Source of the DNA: Agrobacterium vitis
GTDB taxonomy: Bacteria; Pseudomonadota; Alphaproteobacteria; Rhizobiales; Rhizobiaceae
Direction of reading: 5' to 3'
Assembly (NCBI RefSeq): GCF_013426735.1
Contig: NZ_AP023273.1
Coordinates: forward strand, 868,001-932,000
Length of the DNA stretch: 64,000 nucleotides
Numbering within the stretch: position 1 is the first letter of the stretch; each line of letters begins with the position of its first letter. Shown here in pieces: positions 39,329 through 47,812 of the stretch. A model generated the notes under the pieces. The model made no database searches and was not told the DNA's origin. It worked only from the letters and a program-made list of their open reading frames with translations. The translations under genes were made by a program, and so were the position numbers.

Positions 39329-40195
39329 TCAGCGCCCTCCCTCACCGGCTGCACCGAACAGCTTCAGTTGCAGGGCGTAGAGGCTCAGCGTCACCACCAG
39401 CAGCACCAGCGCCGCCGCACCGCCCATGCCCCAATTGACCAGCGATTGGACGAATTGAGCGATCAGTTCGGCCAGCATCATATTGGATGTGCCGCCAAGC
39501 AGCGACGGCGTAACGAAATAGCCAAGCGACATGACAAACACCATCAACCCGCCCGACACCATGCCCGGCATGGCGAGCGGCAGCAGCACCGTCACCAGTG
39601 CCTGCCAGCGGGTCGCGCCGCACAGTGCCGCGGCCTGCAACAGCGCCGGATCGATCTTGCGGATCACCCCATAGAGCGGAATGATAATGAAGGGCAGCAT
39701 GATATAGCTCATACCAATAGTCACACCGACGAGATTGTTGACCATCACCAGCGGCGTATCGATCACACCGAGGCTGATCAGTGTCTTGTTGATGACCCCG
39801 GTGCGCTGTAACAGCACCATCCAGGCATAGGTACGGGCCAGAAGGTTGGTCCACATCGACAGCAAGACGATGGCAAAGATCACTGAAGCCAATCGTTGCG
39901 GCATGATCGACAGCGCCCAGGCGACGGGAAAGCCGATCAGCAGCGAAATTACTGTGACCAAGGCCGAAACGAAGAACGTGTTGAAGAAGATTTTCAGATA
40001 AGTCGCACTTCCCAGCAATGCGGCATAATTGCCAAGGCCGAGAACCGGCTCCGTCACCGAGCGCGTGAGCAGTGCCAGCACCGGCAGGACGAAGAAAATC
40101 AGGATCAACACCAGCGCCGGCAGGGTCGCGGCTTTATTGCCGAAACCAAACCGGTTCCTACTGGGCTGCTCAATGGTCGAGATCGGGGACGCCAT
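39329..40195 (-). CDS. ABC transporter permease (PotB-like)
   Basis: This 288-residue permease starts at ATG 40193-40195 (MASPISTIEQPSRNRFG) behind AAGGA. An earlier ATG (40229-40231) lacks a good ribosome site. Six hydrophobic segments follow a hydrophilic N-terminus, and the coupling loop LLQAAALCGATRWQALVTVLLP is near residue 190-211. Together with the PotC-like subunit and the PotD/F-like receptor it forms a polyamine/opine/amine-family importer. Confidence 0.92.
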   Translation of the reverse strand: MASPISTIEQPSRNRFGFGNKAATLPALVLILIFFVLPVLALLTRSVTEPVLGLGNYAALLGSATYLKIFFNTFFVSALVTVISLLIGFPVAWALSIMPQRLASVIFAIVLLSMWTNLLARTYAWMVLLQRTGVINKTLISLGVIDTPLVMVNNLVGVTIGMSYIMLPFIIIPLYGVIRKIDPALLQAAALCGATRWQALVTVLLPLAMPGMVSGGLMVFVMSLGYFVTPSLLGGTSNMMLAELIAQFVQSLVNWGMGGAAALVLLVVTLSLYALQLKLFGAAGEGGR

Positions 40196-40317
40196 GCCGT
40201 TTCCTTGCGAAACCCGTCCGGCATCGTGCATTTGGAAGATGCAACATGCCGCAACGCTGAGGACGCTCCGGCACCGGATGTTTACGGTGCCGGAAATGCC
40301 TTACTTTAGAGTATGGC

Positions 40318-41328
40318 TTATTTTGACTGCCAAGCGTACCAGCGCTCGCCAATCTCGTCACGGTGCTTGGCCCAATAGGCCATGTCAGCATTGACCTGCG
40401 ACGCGGTCTGCTGGTCCGGCAAGGTCTTGGCGATAGCGGGGTCCATCAGCGCTGGTGACTTGGTATTCACAGGCGCATAGCCGGTCCCTGCCGCCATCTC
40501 GGCCTGGCCAGCGGGTGAAGTTGCGAAAGCGATGAATTTCATCGCCGCTTCCTTGTTCTTGGTACCCTTCGGTGCCACCAACGCATCGGCTGCCGTGATG
40601 TTCTGCGCCCAGGAGGTTTCAACCGTAACACCGGTCGCGGCCAGCGCCGTCAACCGGCCATTCCAGAAGGAGCCGAACGGGGCTTCGGCAGAGGCCAGCA
40701 ATTGCTGCGACTGCGCACCGCCCGACCACCAGATGATGTCGGATTTGATGGTGTCGAGCTTCTTGAAGGCGCGGTCGAGATCGAGCGGGTAAAGCTTGTC
40801 CGGGGTTACACCATCCGCCAACAGCGCGGCTTCAATCACGCCCGGTGCAGACCATTTATAGAAGGTTCGTTTGCCCGGAAATTTCTTGGTGTCGAACAGG
40901 TCCGTCCAGCTTTTCGGGCAGGCGGCAACAGCGTCCTTGTTGCAGCCGACCACGAAGGAATAATAAAAGCTGCCGACCGAATAATCCGTCACGAAGCGCG
41001 GATCGAGTGTGGTCTTGTCGATGGTCTTGAAATCGAGCTTTTCCAGCAGACCCTTGTCGCCAGCCTGAATGGCATAGTCGCCTTCGACATCGACGACGTC
41101 CCAGCTCACGCCCTTGGCCTCAACCATGGCTTTGATCTTGCCGTAATCGGTCGGGCCATCCTGGAGAACGTTGATTCCTTCTTTGGCCGTGAATTTATCC
41201 GCCCAGGCGGATTTCTGCACATCCTGCGTGGTGCCGCCCCAACTGGTGAACACCATGTCGGCGGCCACAGCCTGGCTGGAGACGCCCAAGAGCAAAGCCA
41301 GCGATGCGATAATGGTTGTGTTTTTCAT
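40318..41328 (-). CDS. ABC transporter substrate-binding protein, polyamine/putrescine-type
   Basis: This 336-residue periplasmic receptor has a Sec signal peptide (MKNTTIIASLALLLGVSSQA, cleavage after AVA). The mature protein begins DMVFTSWGGTTQDVQKSAWADKF, typical of PotD/PotF/opine-type class II receptors, with the WDVVDVEGD hinge. Two cysteines (VVGCNKDAVAACPKSW) may form the disulfide usual in this family. It leads the transporter block, 80 bases downstream of the aldehyde dehydrogenase gene. Substrate probably a charged amine or related small molecule, by family. Confidence 0.92.
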   Translation of the reverse strand: MKNTTIIASLALLLGVSSQAVAADMVFTSWGGTTQDVQKSAWADKFTAKEGINVLQDGPTDYGKIKAMVEAKGVSWDVVDVEGDYAIQAGDKGLLEKLDFKTIDKTTLDPRFVTDYSVGSFYYSFVVGCNKDAVAACPKSWTDLFDTKKFPGKRTFYKWSAPGVIEAALLADGVTPDKLYPLDLDRAFKKLDTIKSDIIWWSGGAQSQQLLASAEAPFGSFWNGRLTALAATGVTVETSWAQNITAADALVAPKGTKNKEAAMKFIAFATSPAGQAEMAAGTGYAPVNTKSPALMDPAIAKTLPDQQTASQVNADMAYWAKHRDEIGERWYAWQSK

Positions 41329-41409
41329 GTTCCCTTGTCCTTGTTTGATTGTGCCTTACCCGGATGCCGGTTGCTTCTTTTGGGCCATCCATCCGGGGCA
41401 TGTTCTTAA

Positions 41410-42873
41410 TCACCGCATCACGAACGGATCGGGAAACGGGTCATCTGAGGTTTTCAGCCAGACTGTCTTGGTGCGGGTATAATCCAGCACCGCGGCCATG
41501 CCGCCTTCCCGTCCATGTCCGGACAGGCCAAAGCCGCCAAACGGCGCAATCGGCGAAACAGCACGGTAGGTATTGACCCAGACGACGCCAGCGCGAAGCG
41601 CCCGTATCATCCGGTGAGCACGTGTCAGGTTTTGGGTAAAGACGCCGGATGCCAGGCCATAGGCCGTGTCATTGGCCAGATGCAGCGCCTCCGCCTCACC
41701 CGCGAAAGACACCACCGACAGGACCGGTCCAAAAAACTCCTGCGCCAGCGACGGAGAGTTGACGCCATCGCAATCGAGAATGGTCGGCGGATAGAAATTG
41801 CCTGGACCATCCGGGCGCTGCCCTCCCGTCACCAGCCGAGCGCCTGCGGCGACCGAGGCCATGACCAACGCATCGACATGATCCTGCTGGCGTCTTGTGG
41901 CCAGCGGTCCGACCTCTGTTGCCATATCCAGTGGACTGCCGATGCGGATTGCTTCGGCCTTGTCCTTCAACCGGGCCAGAAATGCATCCTTTACCGAGCG
42001 TTCGACAATCAGCCGTGATCCGGCAACGCAGGACTGGCCGGTCGCGGCAAATATGCCGGAGACCTGCGCATTGGCAGCACTTTCCAGATCCGCGTCGGCA
42101 AACACGATAAGCGGTGACTTGCCGCCCAGTTCCAGCGAGGTCGAGGCCAGATTTTCCGCCGAATTGCGCACCACATGCCGTGCTGCCTCCGGCCCGCCGG
42201 TAAAGGCCACATGGGCAACCCTGGGATGGCGGGTCAGCGCTGCACCGCAGGACGGGCCAAATCCGGTGATGATATTAATGACACCGGGTGGGAACCCCGC
42301 CTCATGCACCAGCCGGGCAAATTCCAGCATCGGGGCCGGACCGTCTTCCGAGGCTTTCACCACCATCGTGCAGCCAGCCGCCAGCGCCGGGCCGATCTTG
42401 ACCGCCGAGAGAAACAACTGGCTGTTCCACGGAATGACCATGGCGACCACACCGACCGGCTCTCTCCGCAGCCAGACATCCATATCCGGCTTGTCTATCG
42501 GCAGTGTCGAGCCTTCGATCTTGTCAGCGAGCCCCGCATAATAGCGATAGTAATCGGCGACATAGGCAATTTGTGAGCTTGTTTCTCGGATGATCTTGCC
42601 GGTATCGCGGGTTTCCAGCTCTGCCAGCCTTTGCGCATTGGCGGCAATCAGGTCGGCCAGCCGGTAGATCAACTTGCCACGCTGGGTGGCGGTCATTTTT
42701 GCCCATGGCCCGTCATAGAGTGCTGCATGGGCCGCCTCCACTGCGCGGTTCACATCCGCTTCGCGCGCTTCCGGCATATCCGCCCAGACCTCGCCGGTGG
42801 CCGGATCGAGGCTTTCAAACCGCGCTTCGCCGTCACTGAAGGCACCATCGATGTAAAGCTGGAAACGCTGCAT
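41410..42873 (-). CDS. Aldehyde dehydrogenase (NAD-dependent, betaine/aminoaldehyde-type)
   Basis: This 487-residue aldehyde dehydrogenase starts at ATG 42871-42873 (MQRFQLYIDGAFSDGEARFESLDP). The catalytic Cys is in TGQSCVAGSRLIV, the Glu in LELGGKSPLIVF, and the cofactor loop is AFTGGPEAARHVV. It resembles the betaine-aldehyde/aminoaldehyde/hydroxymuconic-semialdehyde groups of the superfamily. It lies four bases after the luciferase-like monooxygenase stop, so the two are clearly co-transcribed. It presumably oxidises an aldehyde released by the flavin monooxygenase. Confidence 0.91.
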   Translation of the reverse strand: MQRFQLYIDGAFSDGEARFESLDPATGEVWADMPEAREADVNRAVEAAHAALYDGPWAKMTATQRGKLIYRLADLIAANAQRLAELETRDTGKIIRETSSQIAYVADYYRYYAGLADKIEGSTLPIDKPDMDVWLRREPVGVVAMVIPWNSQLFLSAVKIGPALAAGCTMVVKASEDGPAPMLEFARLVHEAGFPPGVINIITGFGPSCGAALTRHPRVAHVAFTGGPEAARHVVRNSAENLASTSLELGGKSPLIVFADADLESAANAQVSGIFAATGQSCVAGSRLIVERSVKDAFLARLKDKAEAIRIGSPLDMATEVGPLATRRQQDHVDALVMASVAAGARLVTGGQRPDGPGNFYPPTILDCDGVNSPSLAQEFFGPVLSVVSFAGEAEALHLANDTAYGLASGVFTQNLTRAHRMIRALRAGVVWVNTYRAVSPIAPFGGFGLSGHGREGGMAAVLDYTRTKTVWLKTSDDPFPDPFVMR

Positions 42874-42877
42874 CGCC

Positions 42878-43915
42878 TTACTCCGCAAAAGCCGGCATGA
42901 CATCAGCAATGAAGCGCTCCAGCGACGCTTTCTTGCGCTCGAAGCTCATGCCGGTGTCGATCCAGAAGGAAAATTCGTCATAGCCCAGCGCCTCATAGCG
43001 TTTCAGCCGGGCGATCACCTCATCCGCCGTACCAACAGCCATATTGGCCCGCATCACCTCTGGTGCCAGCATGGCATTGGCGTCGATATCCTCCTGGCTC
43101 AACCGCTCGATCAGGCCTTGATGGATTGGACGCTCGTTTTTGAACCACGCGAAGAAGTAATTGTAATAGGTGCTCAATTCCCTGGCCGCCTGGGCAATAT
43201 CGGCCTCACTGGAACCAACATAGCTATGCAGCAGCAGCATGATTTTCGGACGCGGCAGATAGGGGGACTTCTCGCAGGCGGCATTGAATCGCTGCATCAG
43301 AGTTTCGATTTCGCCATCACCATTCCACAGCGGCGTCACCTGTACGTTGCAGCCATTGGCCACGGCAAAATCATGAGAATTGGGGTCACGTGCCGCCACC
43401 CAGAGCGGGATCGGTTCCTGCAAAGGTTTCGGTGCCGAGGTTGTCGCCGGGAAGGACCAGAACTCACCCTCATGGGCATAGTCGCCAGCCCAGACGCCTT
43501 TGATGGCGGGAACAAGTTCGCGCATCCGCTGCCCGGCGGTCCAGGCATCAAGGCCCGGCATCAGCCGCTCATATTCAAAGGAATAGGCACCCCGGGCGAT
43601 GCCGATATCCAGCCGGCCATTGGTGATCAGGTCGGTCATCGCCGCCTCGCCTGCCAGCTTGATCGGATGCCAGAAGGGCGCAATCACCGTTCCGGTTCCA
43701 AGGCGGACGTTTTTCACCCGGTTGGCCAGATCGGCAATGGTCACGAACGGGTTGGGCGCAATGGTGAAGTCCATGCCATGGTGTTCGCCGGTCCAGATCG
43801 CATGCATGCCACCCTTATCTGCTATCTCGCAGAGTTGCAGAAATTCCTCATAGAGGCTCTTGTGGCTCTGGCTGGCATCGAGCCGTTCCATATGGACGAA
43901 GAGAGAGAACTTCAT
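42878..43915 (-). CDS. Luciferase-like flavin-dependent monooxygenase
   Basis: This 345-residue LLM-class FMNH2-dependent monooxygenase (bacterial luciferase superfamily) starts MKFSLFVHMERLDA and has EHHGMDFTIAPNPFVTIADLANRVKN, the typical beta-barrel strand/loop near residues 45-70. LGTGTVIAPFWHPIKLAGEAAM follows, and the insertion loop and C-terminal helix VMPAFAE complete the fold. It needs reduced flavin, which the flavin reductase directly upstream would supply. Substrate not recognisable. Members attack alkanesulfonates, amines, nitriles, ketones or ring nitrogen compounds. Confidence 0.92.
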   Translation of the reverse strand: MKFSLFVHMERLDASQSHKSLYEEFLQLCEIADKGGMHAIWTGEHHGMDFTIAPNPFVTIADLANRVKNVRLGTGTVIAPFWHPIKLAGEAAMTDLITNGRLDIGIARGAYSFEYERLMPGLDAWTAGQRMRELVPAIKGVWAGDYAHEGEFWSFPATTSAPKPLQEPIPLWVAARDPNSHDFAVANGCNVQVTPLWNGDGEIETLMQRFNAACEKSPYLPRPKIMLLLHSYVGSSEADIAQAARELSTYYNYFFAWFKNERPIHQGLIERLSQEDIDANAMLAPEVMRANMAVGTADEVIARLKRYEALGYDEFSFWIDTGMSFERKKASLERFIADVMPAFAE

Positions 43916-43918
43916 GGA

Positions 43919-44839
43919 TCAAGCCTTCCTGGCAATGGAGTGAACCCGGCCTGCCGTCTCGTTGCCAACATAGACGCCGAAATTGCCAAGCGAGCTTTCC
44001 GCCGCGAACCGGTTGAGAATATCCGCCGTCGCCGCGCCGCCCGGACCGGAAAGCTGGTCAACCGGAACGAAATTGCCGTATTTCGGCGCGCCGGGACCCG
44101 CAAAAGCCCGGTAAACGATATGCTGGCATCCCTCGCTCTTGTCTTCGTAGACGGAATACAGAAACCCGATGGTAATGCCGAGCCCTGTCACCTGTTCGAG
44201 ATGGGATTTCAGATCCTGCAAAGGCTCGCCGCTGACCGCATGACAACCCGGCAGGCTGCGCCCACCCTCGCCCACCACAAGCACCTCACCGTCCCGCTCG
44301 ATAACGGCGCTCAGATGCAGTGGGCCATCGCTGGCGGCACTGACAGCTTTTTCGGCAAGAGCGGGCGTAAAGTAACCGCCGCGCACATAGCCAAGCCCGT
44401 TCAACTCGCTTTTGTCGAATGCCTGTACCCGCCCCAGCAGCACGACATGATCACCAGCCTCGATCACCTGTTTCAGGCTGCAATCAAACCAGGCAGACGT
44501 CCCGGAAAACACTGGCGACCCATGAGGACCAAGCTGCCACTCCACGCTTGCAAAACGATCTTCGACCGGTCGGGCGAAGGTGTTGGACACGTCCTTCTGC
44601 GCATCAGACAATATATTGACCGCAAAGCCTTTGGCCTTGGTCATCACCTCAAAATTGCGCGAGGTTCTGGCGAGACAGACCAGCAGCAGAGGAGGATCGA
44701 GCGACACCGAAGTAAAGGAATTGGCGGTAAAGCCGATGGGAGAACCATGAGGGTCAAGCGTGGTGACAACGGTGACGCCAGTGGCGAAAGCGCCGAAGGC
44801 ATCGCGCAGGCTGCGGGGGTCGATTATCGCTTCGCTCAT
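43919..44839 (-). CDS. Two-domain flavin reductase: DIM6/HpaC domain plus degenerate Nudix-like C-terminus
   Basis: This 306-residue protein begins with a flavin reductase domain of the HpaC type (about residues 1-165: LRDAFGAFATGVTVVTT, GFTANSFTSVSLDPPLLLVC, KGFAVNILSDAQKDVSNTFA). It continues with a second domain of about 135 residues that normal flavin reductases lack. The segment LPGCHAVSGEPLQDLKSHLE followed by QVTGLGITIGFLYSVYED and HIVYRAF aligns by eye with the Nudix box and following strands of Nudix hydrolases. The metal-binding glutamates of the box are missing, so it would be non-catalytic, perhaps ligand-sensing. The gene supplies FMNH2 to the monooxygenase three bases downstream. 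Confidence 0.85.
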   Translation of the reverse strand: MSEAIIDPRSLRDAFGAFATGVTVVTTLDPHGSPIGFTANSFTSVSLDPPLLLVCLARTSRNFEVMTKAKGFAVNILSDAQKDVSNTFARPVEDRFASVEWQLGPHGSPVFSGTSAWFDCSLKQVIEAGDHVVLLGRVQAFDKSELNGLGYVRGGYFTPALAEKAVSAASDGPLHLSAVIERDGEVLVVGEGGRSLPGCHAVSGEPLQDLKSHLEQVTGLGITIGFLYSVYEDKSEGCQHIVYRAFAGPGAPKYGNFVPVDQLSGPGGAATADILNRFAAESSLGNFGVYVGNETAGRVHSIARKA

Positions 44840-44870
44840 CCGCGCACCTCACTGTTGGTTTTCTCAGCAC

Positions 44871-45707
44871 TCATGGATGTGCCTCCGGTAAAGCCAGCCA
44901 CGCGGCCATGATGTTATGCACCTCTTGCGGTGCCGTAAGGTTGACCATGTGGCGATGGCCGGGAACGATTTTGGCAATACCCTGCTGCGCCTGCCCCGCC
45001 ATGGTCTGCGCCATTTCAGCCGTCGAGTTCGGATCACCGGCACCCGTCAGGAATAGCGCCGGACAGGTAACCTGCGGCCAGCAGTCGGCGTAGGTTTCAT
45101 CCCCATTGGCAAAGGCACGGTAAGCGGTGGCATAGGCATCGACATTCATCTGCCGCAGGCATTGCTCGGTCAGGGCGCGAGCTGCAAGGCTGACGGCATC
45201 GGTGTCGAACCAACGCTTCAACGGCCCTTCAATATCAATGCCGTCGGCGGCAATCGACTCTGCGCGGGCGATAACCGCCGCCTTGGCCTGTGCATCACGC
45301 CGGTAGACGCCGTTGACCAATGCCACGCGCCGGATTTTCTGCGGAAAGCTGGCGACGGCACCGCCTGCAATCAACGCGCCCATCGAATGACCGGCCAGAT
45401 TGATCGGTCCAAGCTTCATTTCCTCCAGGAAACCGCCGAACCAAGCCACGAAATCCGGCAGTTCGCTGCCTTTCGGCAAGGCAAGACTCTGACCATGGCC
45501 CGGCATATCGACCGCAATGACGCGATGACTGGCGGACAGGCTTTCCATTTGCGGCCACCATGCTTCCAGTCGCATGCCGACGCCATGAACCAGCACCACC
45601 GGCTCACCGCTACCTTGCTCCACATAAGCGGAGCCATTAGGGGTAATCTGGCGCTCGACCGCCGGAAATGGCGATGGGGCCGTGCCACGCATTGCTGCCA
45701 TCTCCAT
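44871..45707 (-). CDS. Alpha/beta hydrolase
   Basis: This 278-residue alpha/beta hydrolase has the nucleophile elbow NLAGHSMGALIAGG (about residues 104-117). The oxyanion region is VVLVHGVGMRLEAWW, and the catalytic His is in VPGHRHMVNLTAPQ. No signal peptide is present, so it acts in the cytoplasm. The frame starts at ATG 45705-45707, with further ATGs at codons 3 and 6. It lies between the DUF1185 gene and the flavin reductase. It may hydrolyse an ester, lactone or amide formed by the monooxygenase, or open the substrate before oxidation. Confidence 0.9.
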   Translation of the reverse strand: MEMAAMRGTAPSPFPAVERQITPNGSAYVEQGSGEPVVLVHGVGMRLEAWWPQMESLSASHRVIAVDMPGHGQSLALPKGSELPDFVAWFGGFLEEMKLGPINLAGHSMGALIAGGAVASFPQKIRRVALVNGVYRRDAQAKAAVIARAESIAADGIDIEGPLKRWFDTDAVSLAARALTEQCLRQMNVDAYATAYRAFANGDETYADCWPQVTCPALFLTGAGDPNSTAEMAQTMAGQAQQGIAKIVPGHRHMVNLTAPQEVHNIMAAWLALPEAHP

Positions 45708-45721
45708 CTCGCCGCCCCCGC

Positions 45722-46324
45722 TTATACGCCCGCCGGGTTGGCGACATCCTGGCCCAGATCTTTCAGATCCTGATAGCGGTCGCCGATCCGGTGATGGGGC
45801 CTTCCGCCGACAGACGCCCCAAGCCCGACAACGATTTCGTCGGCAGCTGGTGCATCGGCAATGGCCGTCTGGATCGTCAGGTAATGAGAGCGGCGGCCTT
45901 CGTCATTCTTGTCCATCAACGGAATCATGATCGGCGCATTGGCCGGACCGCGGGTGTTACAAAATGCGAGATAGGATTTTGCCCCCACCGCCGTGCGGTA
46001 ATGGTTGCCGAACCGCAACGTATGGATCAGCGCCGAAGCATGCTCGATCTCGCCATCAAGACCGACAACGGCAACTTTGCCATAGGCCTCGACCGCTTCG
46101 CCGGAGCCAACGGCTTCCAGAATCATGCCTGTCAGAAGCTCGCCGAGAACCGGGGCGCATTGATGGATTTCCGGTTTCAGATCCTCAACAAACCCGCGTC
46201 CGGCCCAGGGATTTTTAACGACAGCAAAAGCCGCGTAGAGCTTCAATGGTGTCGGCGCTGCCTTACCTCCTTCCACCAGAGTGGTTTCCACATGGAGTAG
46301 GGTTTTGCGGATGTGCAGGGCCAT
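45722..46324 (-). CDS. Amino acid synthesis family (DUF1185) protein
   Basis: This 200-residue member of the DUF1185/AA_synth family has characteristic pieces AAFAVVKNPWAGRGFVEDLKP, GKVAVVGLDGEIEHASALIHTLRFGN and the C-terminal VVGLGASVGGRPHHRIGDRYQD. The family name comes from domain databases and no reaction is established to my knowledge. Genes of this family often sit in flavin-monooxygenase catabolic clusters in rhizobia and burkholderias. It is the first structural gene of the leftward unit, with a GntR-type operator directly upstream of it. Confidence 0.9.
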   Translation of the reverse strand: MALHIRKTLLHVETTLVEGGKAAPTPLKLYAAFAVVKNPWAGRGFVEDLKPEIHQCAPVLGELLTGMILEAVGSGEAVEAYGKVAVVGLDGEIEHASALIHTLRFGNHYRTAVGAKSYLAFCNTRGPANAPIMIPLMDKNDEGRRSHYLTIQTAIADAPAADEIVVGLGASVGGRPHHRIGDRYQDLKDLGQDVANPAGV

Positions 46325-46348
46325 GGCTTACCTCAAATATCAATCTTG

Positions 46349-46364
46349 GTATTATGGTATGCCA
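46349..46364. promoter_or_regulatory. Probable GntR/FCD operator 1 upstream of the DUF1185 unit
   Basis: The sequence TATTATGGTATGCCAA (about 46349-46365) contains the dyad TGGTATGCCA (46355-46364), a form used by several FCD-type GntR regulators. It lies about 31 bases upstream of the DUF1185 start. It recurs nearly exactly upstream of the GntR gene at 47173-47189. Confidence 0.75.
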
Positions 46365-46425
46365 AGCTATTTCAGAGTCAAGCGACTTGTCGAGCAGGAA
46401 TTATTTTTTCTTTTAAGGAATATAC

Positions 46426-47118
46426 CTATTCGACCTCAACGGCGGATCGGGCCTGCTGCGCAAGCACCGCGACGGCAATAGAGGAGGCGCGCTGAACATG
46501 ATCAATTGCCGCCTGTTCGGCGGCTGGTCCATCGCCATTGCGGATCGCCTCGACAATCCGTTGCATCTGGGCTGGTCCCTCCGTCGCCCGGCCATCGGTC
46601 TTGATGGTCATAGAACGCAAATGGTTGATCCGCACGGTCATTTGCCGCACCACGCCCCAGGCGACCTGCCTATCAATCCGGGTAAACAAGGTCTCGTAAA
46701 ATCGCGTCGTTTCCTTCAAGACATCAGCCATGTCCTGGCGAGCATAACTGTCCTTGATCGCGTCCAGCGCGTCTGACAAGCCAGTCACAATAGCCGGATC
46801 ACCCCTCTCCGCACAAAGCCGCGCCGCCATGCCTTCCAAAGCCGCACGGATTTCATAGATCTGCCGGGCTTCATCAACGTCTAGCAGCGCCACCATCGGC
46901 CCCTTGCTTTGGGGATTGCTGACCAGACCCTCGGACTCCAGGTGCCGCAGCACTTCGCGCACCACCGTTCGGCTAACCCCAAGCTGCGCGCAGAGATCAC
47001 GCTCGACCAGCCGGTCGCCCGGCTTGAAATAGCCGCTGATGATCGCGTCGCGGACTTTTTCAAGCGCCAGTTCCCTGAGCGTCTTGGACGGGCGCTCCAC
47101 TTTTATGGTCTCTGTCAT
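46426..47118 (-). CDS. GntR-family (FCD) regulator of the flavin-monooxygenase unit
   Basis: This 230-residue regulator starts at ATG 47116-47118 (MTETIKVERPSKTLREL). The winged HTH spans about residues 12-75 (FKPGDRLVERDLCAQLGVSRTVVREVLRHLESEGLVSN). The FCD domain has metal-binding positions at RFYETLFTRIDRQ, RQMTVRINHLRS and QAAIDHVQRAS. A GTG ten codons upstream is an alternative start. It lies immediately upstream of the ten-gene unit, in the same direction with 100 bases between. Operator copies precede both, so it probably represses the unit and itself. Confidence 0.92.
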   Translation of the reverse strand: MTETIKVERPSKTLRELALEKVRDAIISGYFKPGDRLVERDLCAQLGVSRTVVREVLRHLESEGLVSNPQSKGPMVALLDVDEARQIYEIRAALEGMAARLCAERGDPAIVTGLSDALDAIKDSYARQDMADVLKETTRFYETLFTRIDRQVAWGVVRQMTVRINHLRSMTIKTDGRATEGPAQMQRIVEAIRNGDGPAAEQAAIDHVQRASSIAVAVLAQQARSAVEVE

Positions 47119-47172
47119 TCCCTCAAGCCTTCCCGGCAACCAGACCACTCATCAAGAGCAGGCAATTCACCC

Positions 47173-47188
47173 GTATTATGGTCTACCA
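47173..47188. promoter_or_regulatory. Probable GntR/FCD operator 2 upstream of the regulator gene
   Basis: GTATTATGGTCTACCAAA (around 47173-47189) contains TGGTCTACCA (47179-47188). It shares TATTATGGTNTRCCAA with operator 1 at 46349. It lies about 61 bases upstream of the regulator start, consistent with autoregulation. Confidence 0.75.
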
Positions 47189-47219
47189 AAAGCCAAAATG
47201 ACAAGCGGGAATGAATTCC

Positions 47220-47687
47220 TCACGATTTCGGCTTGGCATGGCGGGTTTTCAGTACATTGCGAATGGAAAAGCTGGAGTGGATGCGCGCTACGCCCGGCAG
47301 TTTGGCCAGGATTTCCTTGTGGATTCGTTCAAAATCATGGGCGCTTTCGACTTCCAGTTTCAAGAGGTAATCCGATCCGCCGGTCATCAGGAAACATTCC
47401 TGGATTTCCGGATATTTCCGGATCGCCGCCTCAAAGCGGTTGAGATGGTCCTCGGTCTGCCGGTCCAGTGTGATGTTGATGATGACGGCAATACCATCGT
47501 CCTTATCAGACTTGCCGAGAATGGCGGTATAGCCGCTGATATAACCCTGCTTTTCAAGCAGCGCGACACGCCGCAGGCAGGCTGAGGCGGAAAGCCCGAC
47601 AGCCGCCGCCAGACTGGCATTGCTGATGCGCGCATTCAGCTGCAATTGGCGCATAATGGCCCGGTCGATGGCGTCGATACCACTCAC
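47220..47687 (-). CDS. dadR: Lrp/AsnC-family regulator of the dad operon
   Basis: This 155-residue Lrp/AsnC protein has an N-terminal HTH (NARISNASLAAAVGLSASACLRRVALLEKQGYI at about residues 14-46) and the RAM effector domain (ECFLMTGGSDYLLKLEVESAHDFERIHKE). The start is GTG 47685-47687 (VSGIDAIDRAIMRQLQ), seven bases after GAGGA. The longer frame would read through the promoter. It is divergent from dadX-dadA, so it probably activates D-alanine/L-alanine catabolism in response to alanine. The name is by position and family. Confidence 0.88.
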   Translation of the reverse strand: MSGIDAIDRAIMRQLQLNARISNASLAAAVGLSASACLRRVALLEKQGYISGYTAILGKSDKDDGIAVIINITLDRQTEDHLNRFEAAIRKYPEIQECFLMTGGSDYLLKLEVESAHDFERIHKEILAKLPGVARIHSSFSIRNVLKTRHAKPKS

Positions 47688-47812
47688 GCAACAATCCTCG
47701 TTTTCTTCGCATAAAATTGCGCAGAAATTCACAAAGCACAAGAGTGGCCGATAACCCGCCCGGAAATTTCGCGAATCTTTCAATATCATCGGAGAAAAAA
47801 CGGGGTGCAGTT
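47688..47812. promoter_or_regulatory. dadR/dadX divergent promoter
   Basis: The 125 bases are A+T-rich near the centre and contain AATT-rich elements such as AATTGCGCAGAAATT (about 47716-47730) and GAAATTTCGCGAA (about 47763-47775). These resemble the loose Lrp-type binding dyads. The assignment is positional, and no exact motif is claimed. Confidence 0.4.

Noticed and set aside
43118..44911. Rightward 597-codon frame opposite the LLM monooxygenase and flavin reductase genes
   Set aside because: It is a long antisense shadow caused by GC-rich codon bias. The opposite strand encodes two recognisable families with proper starts and spacing.
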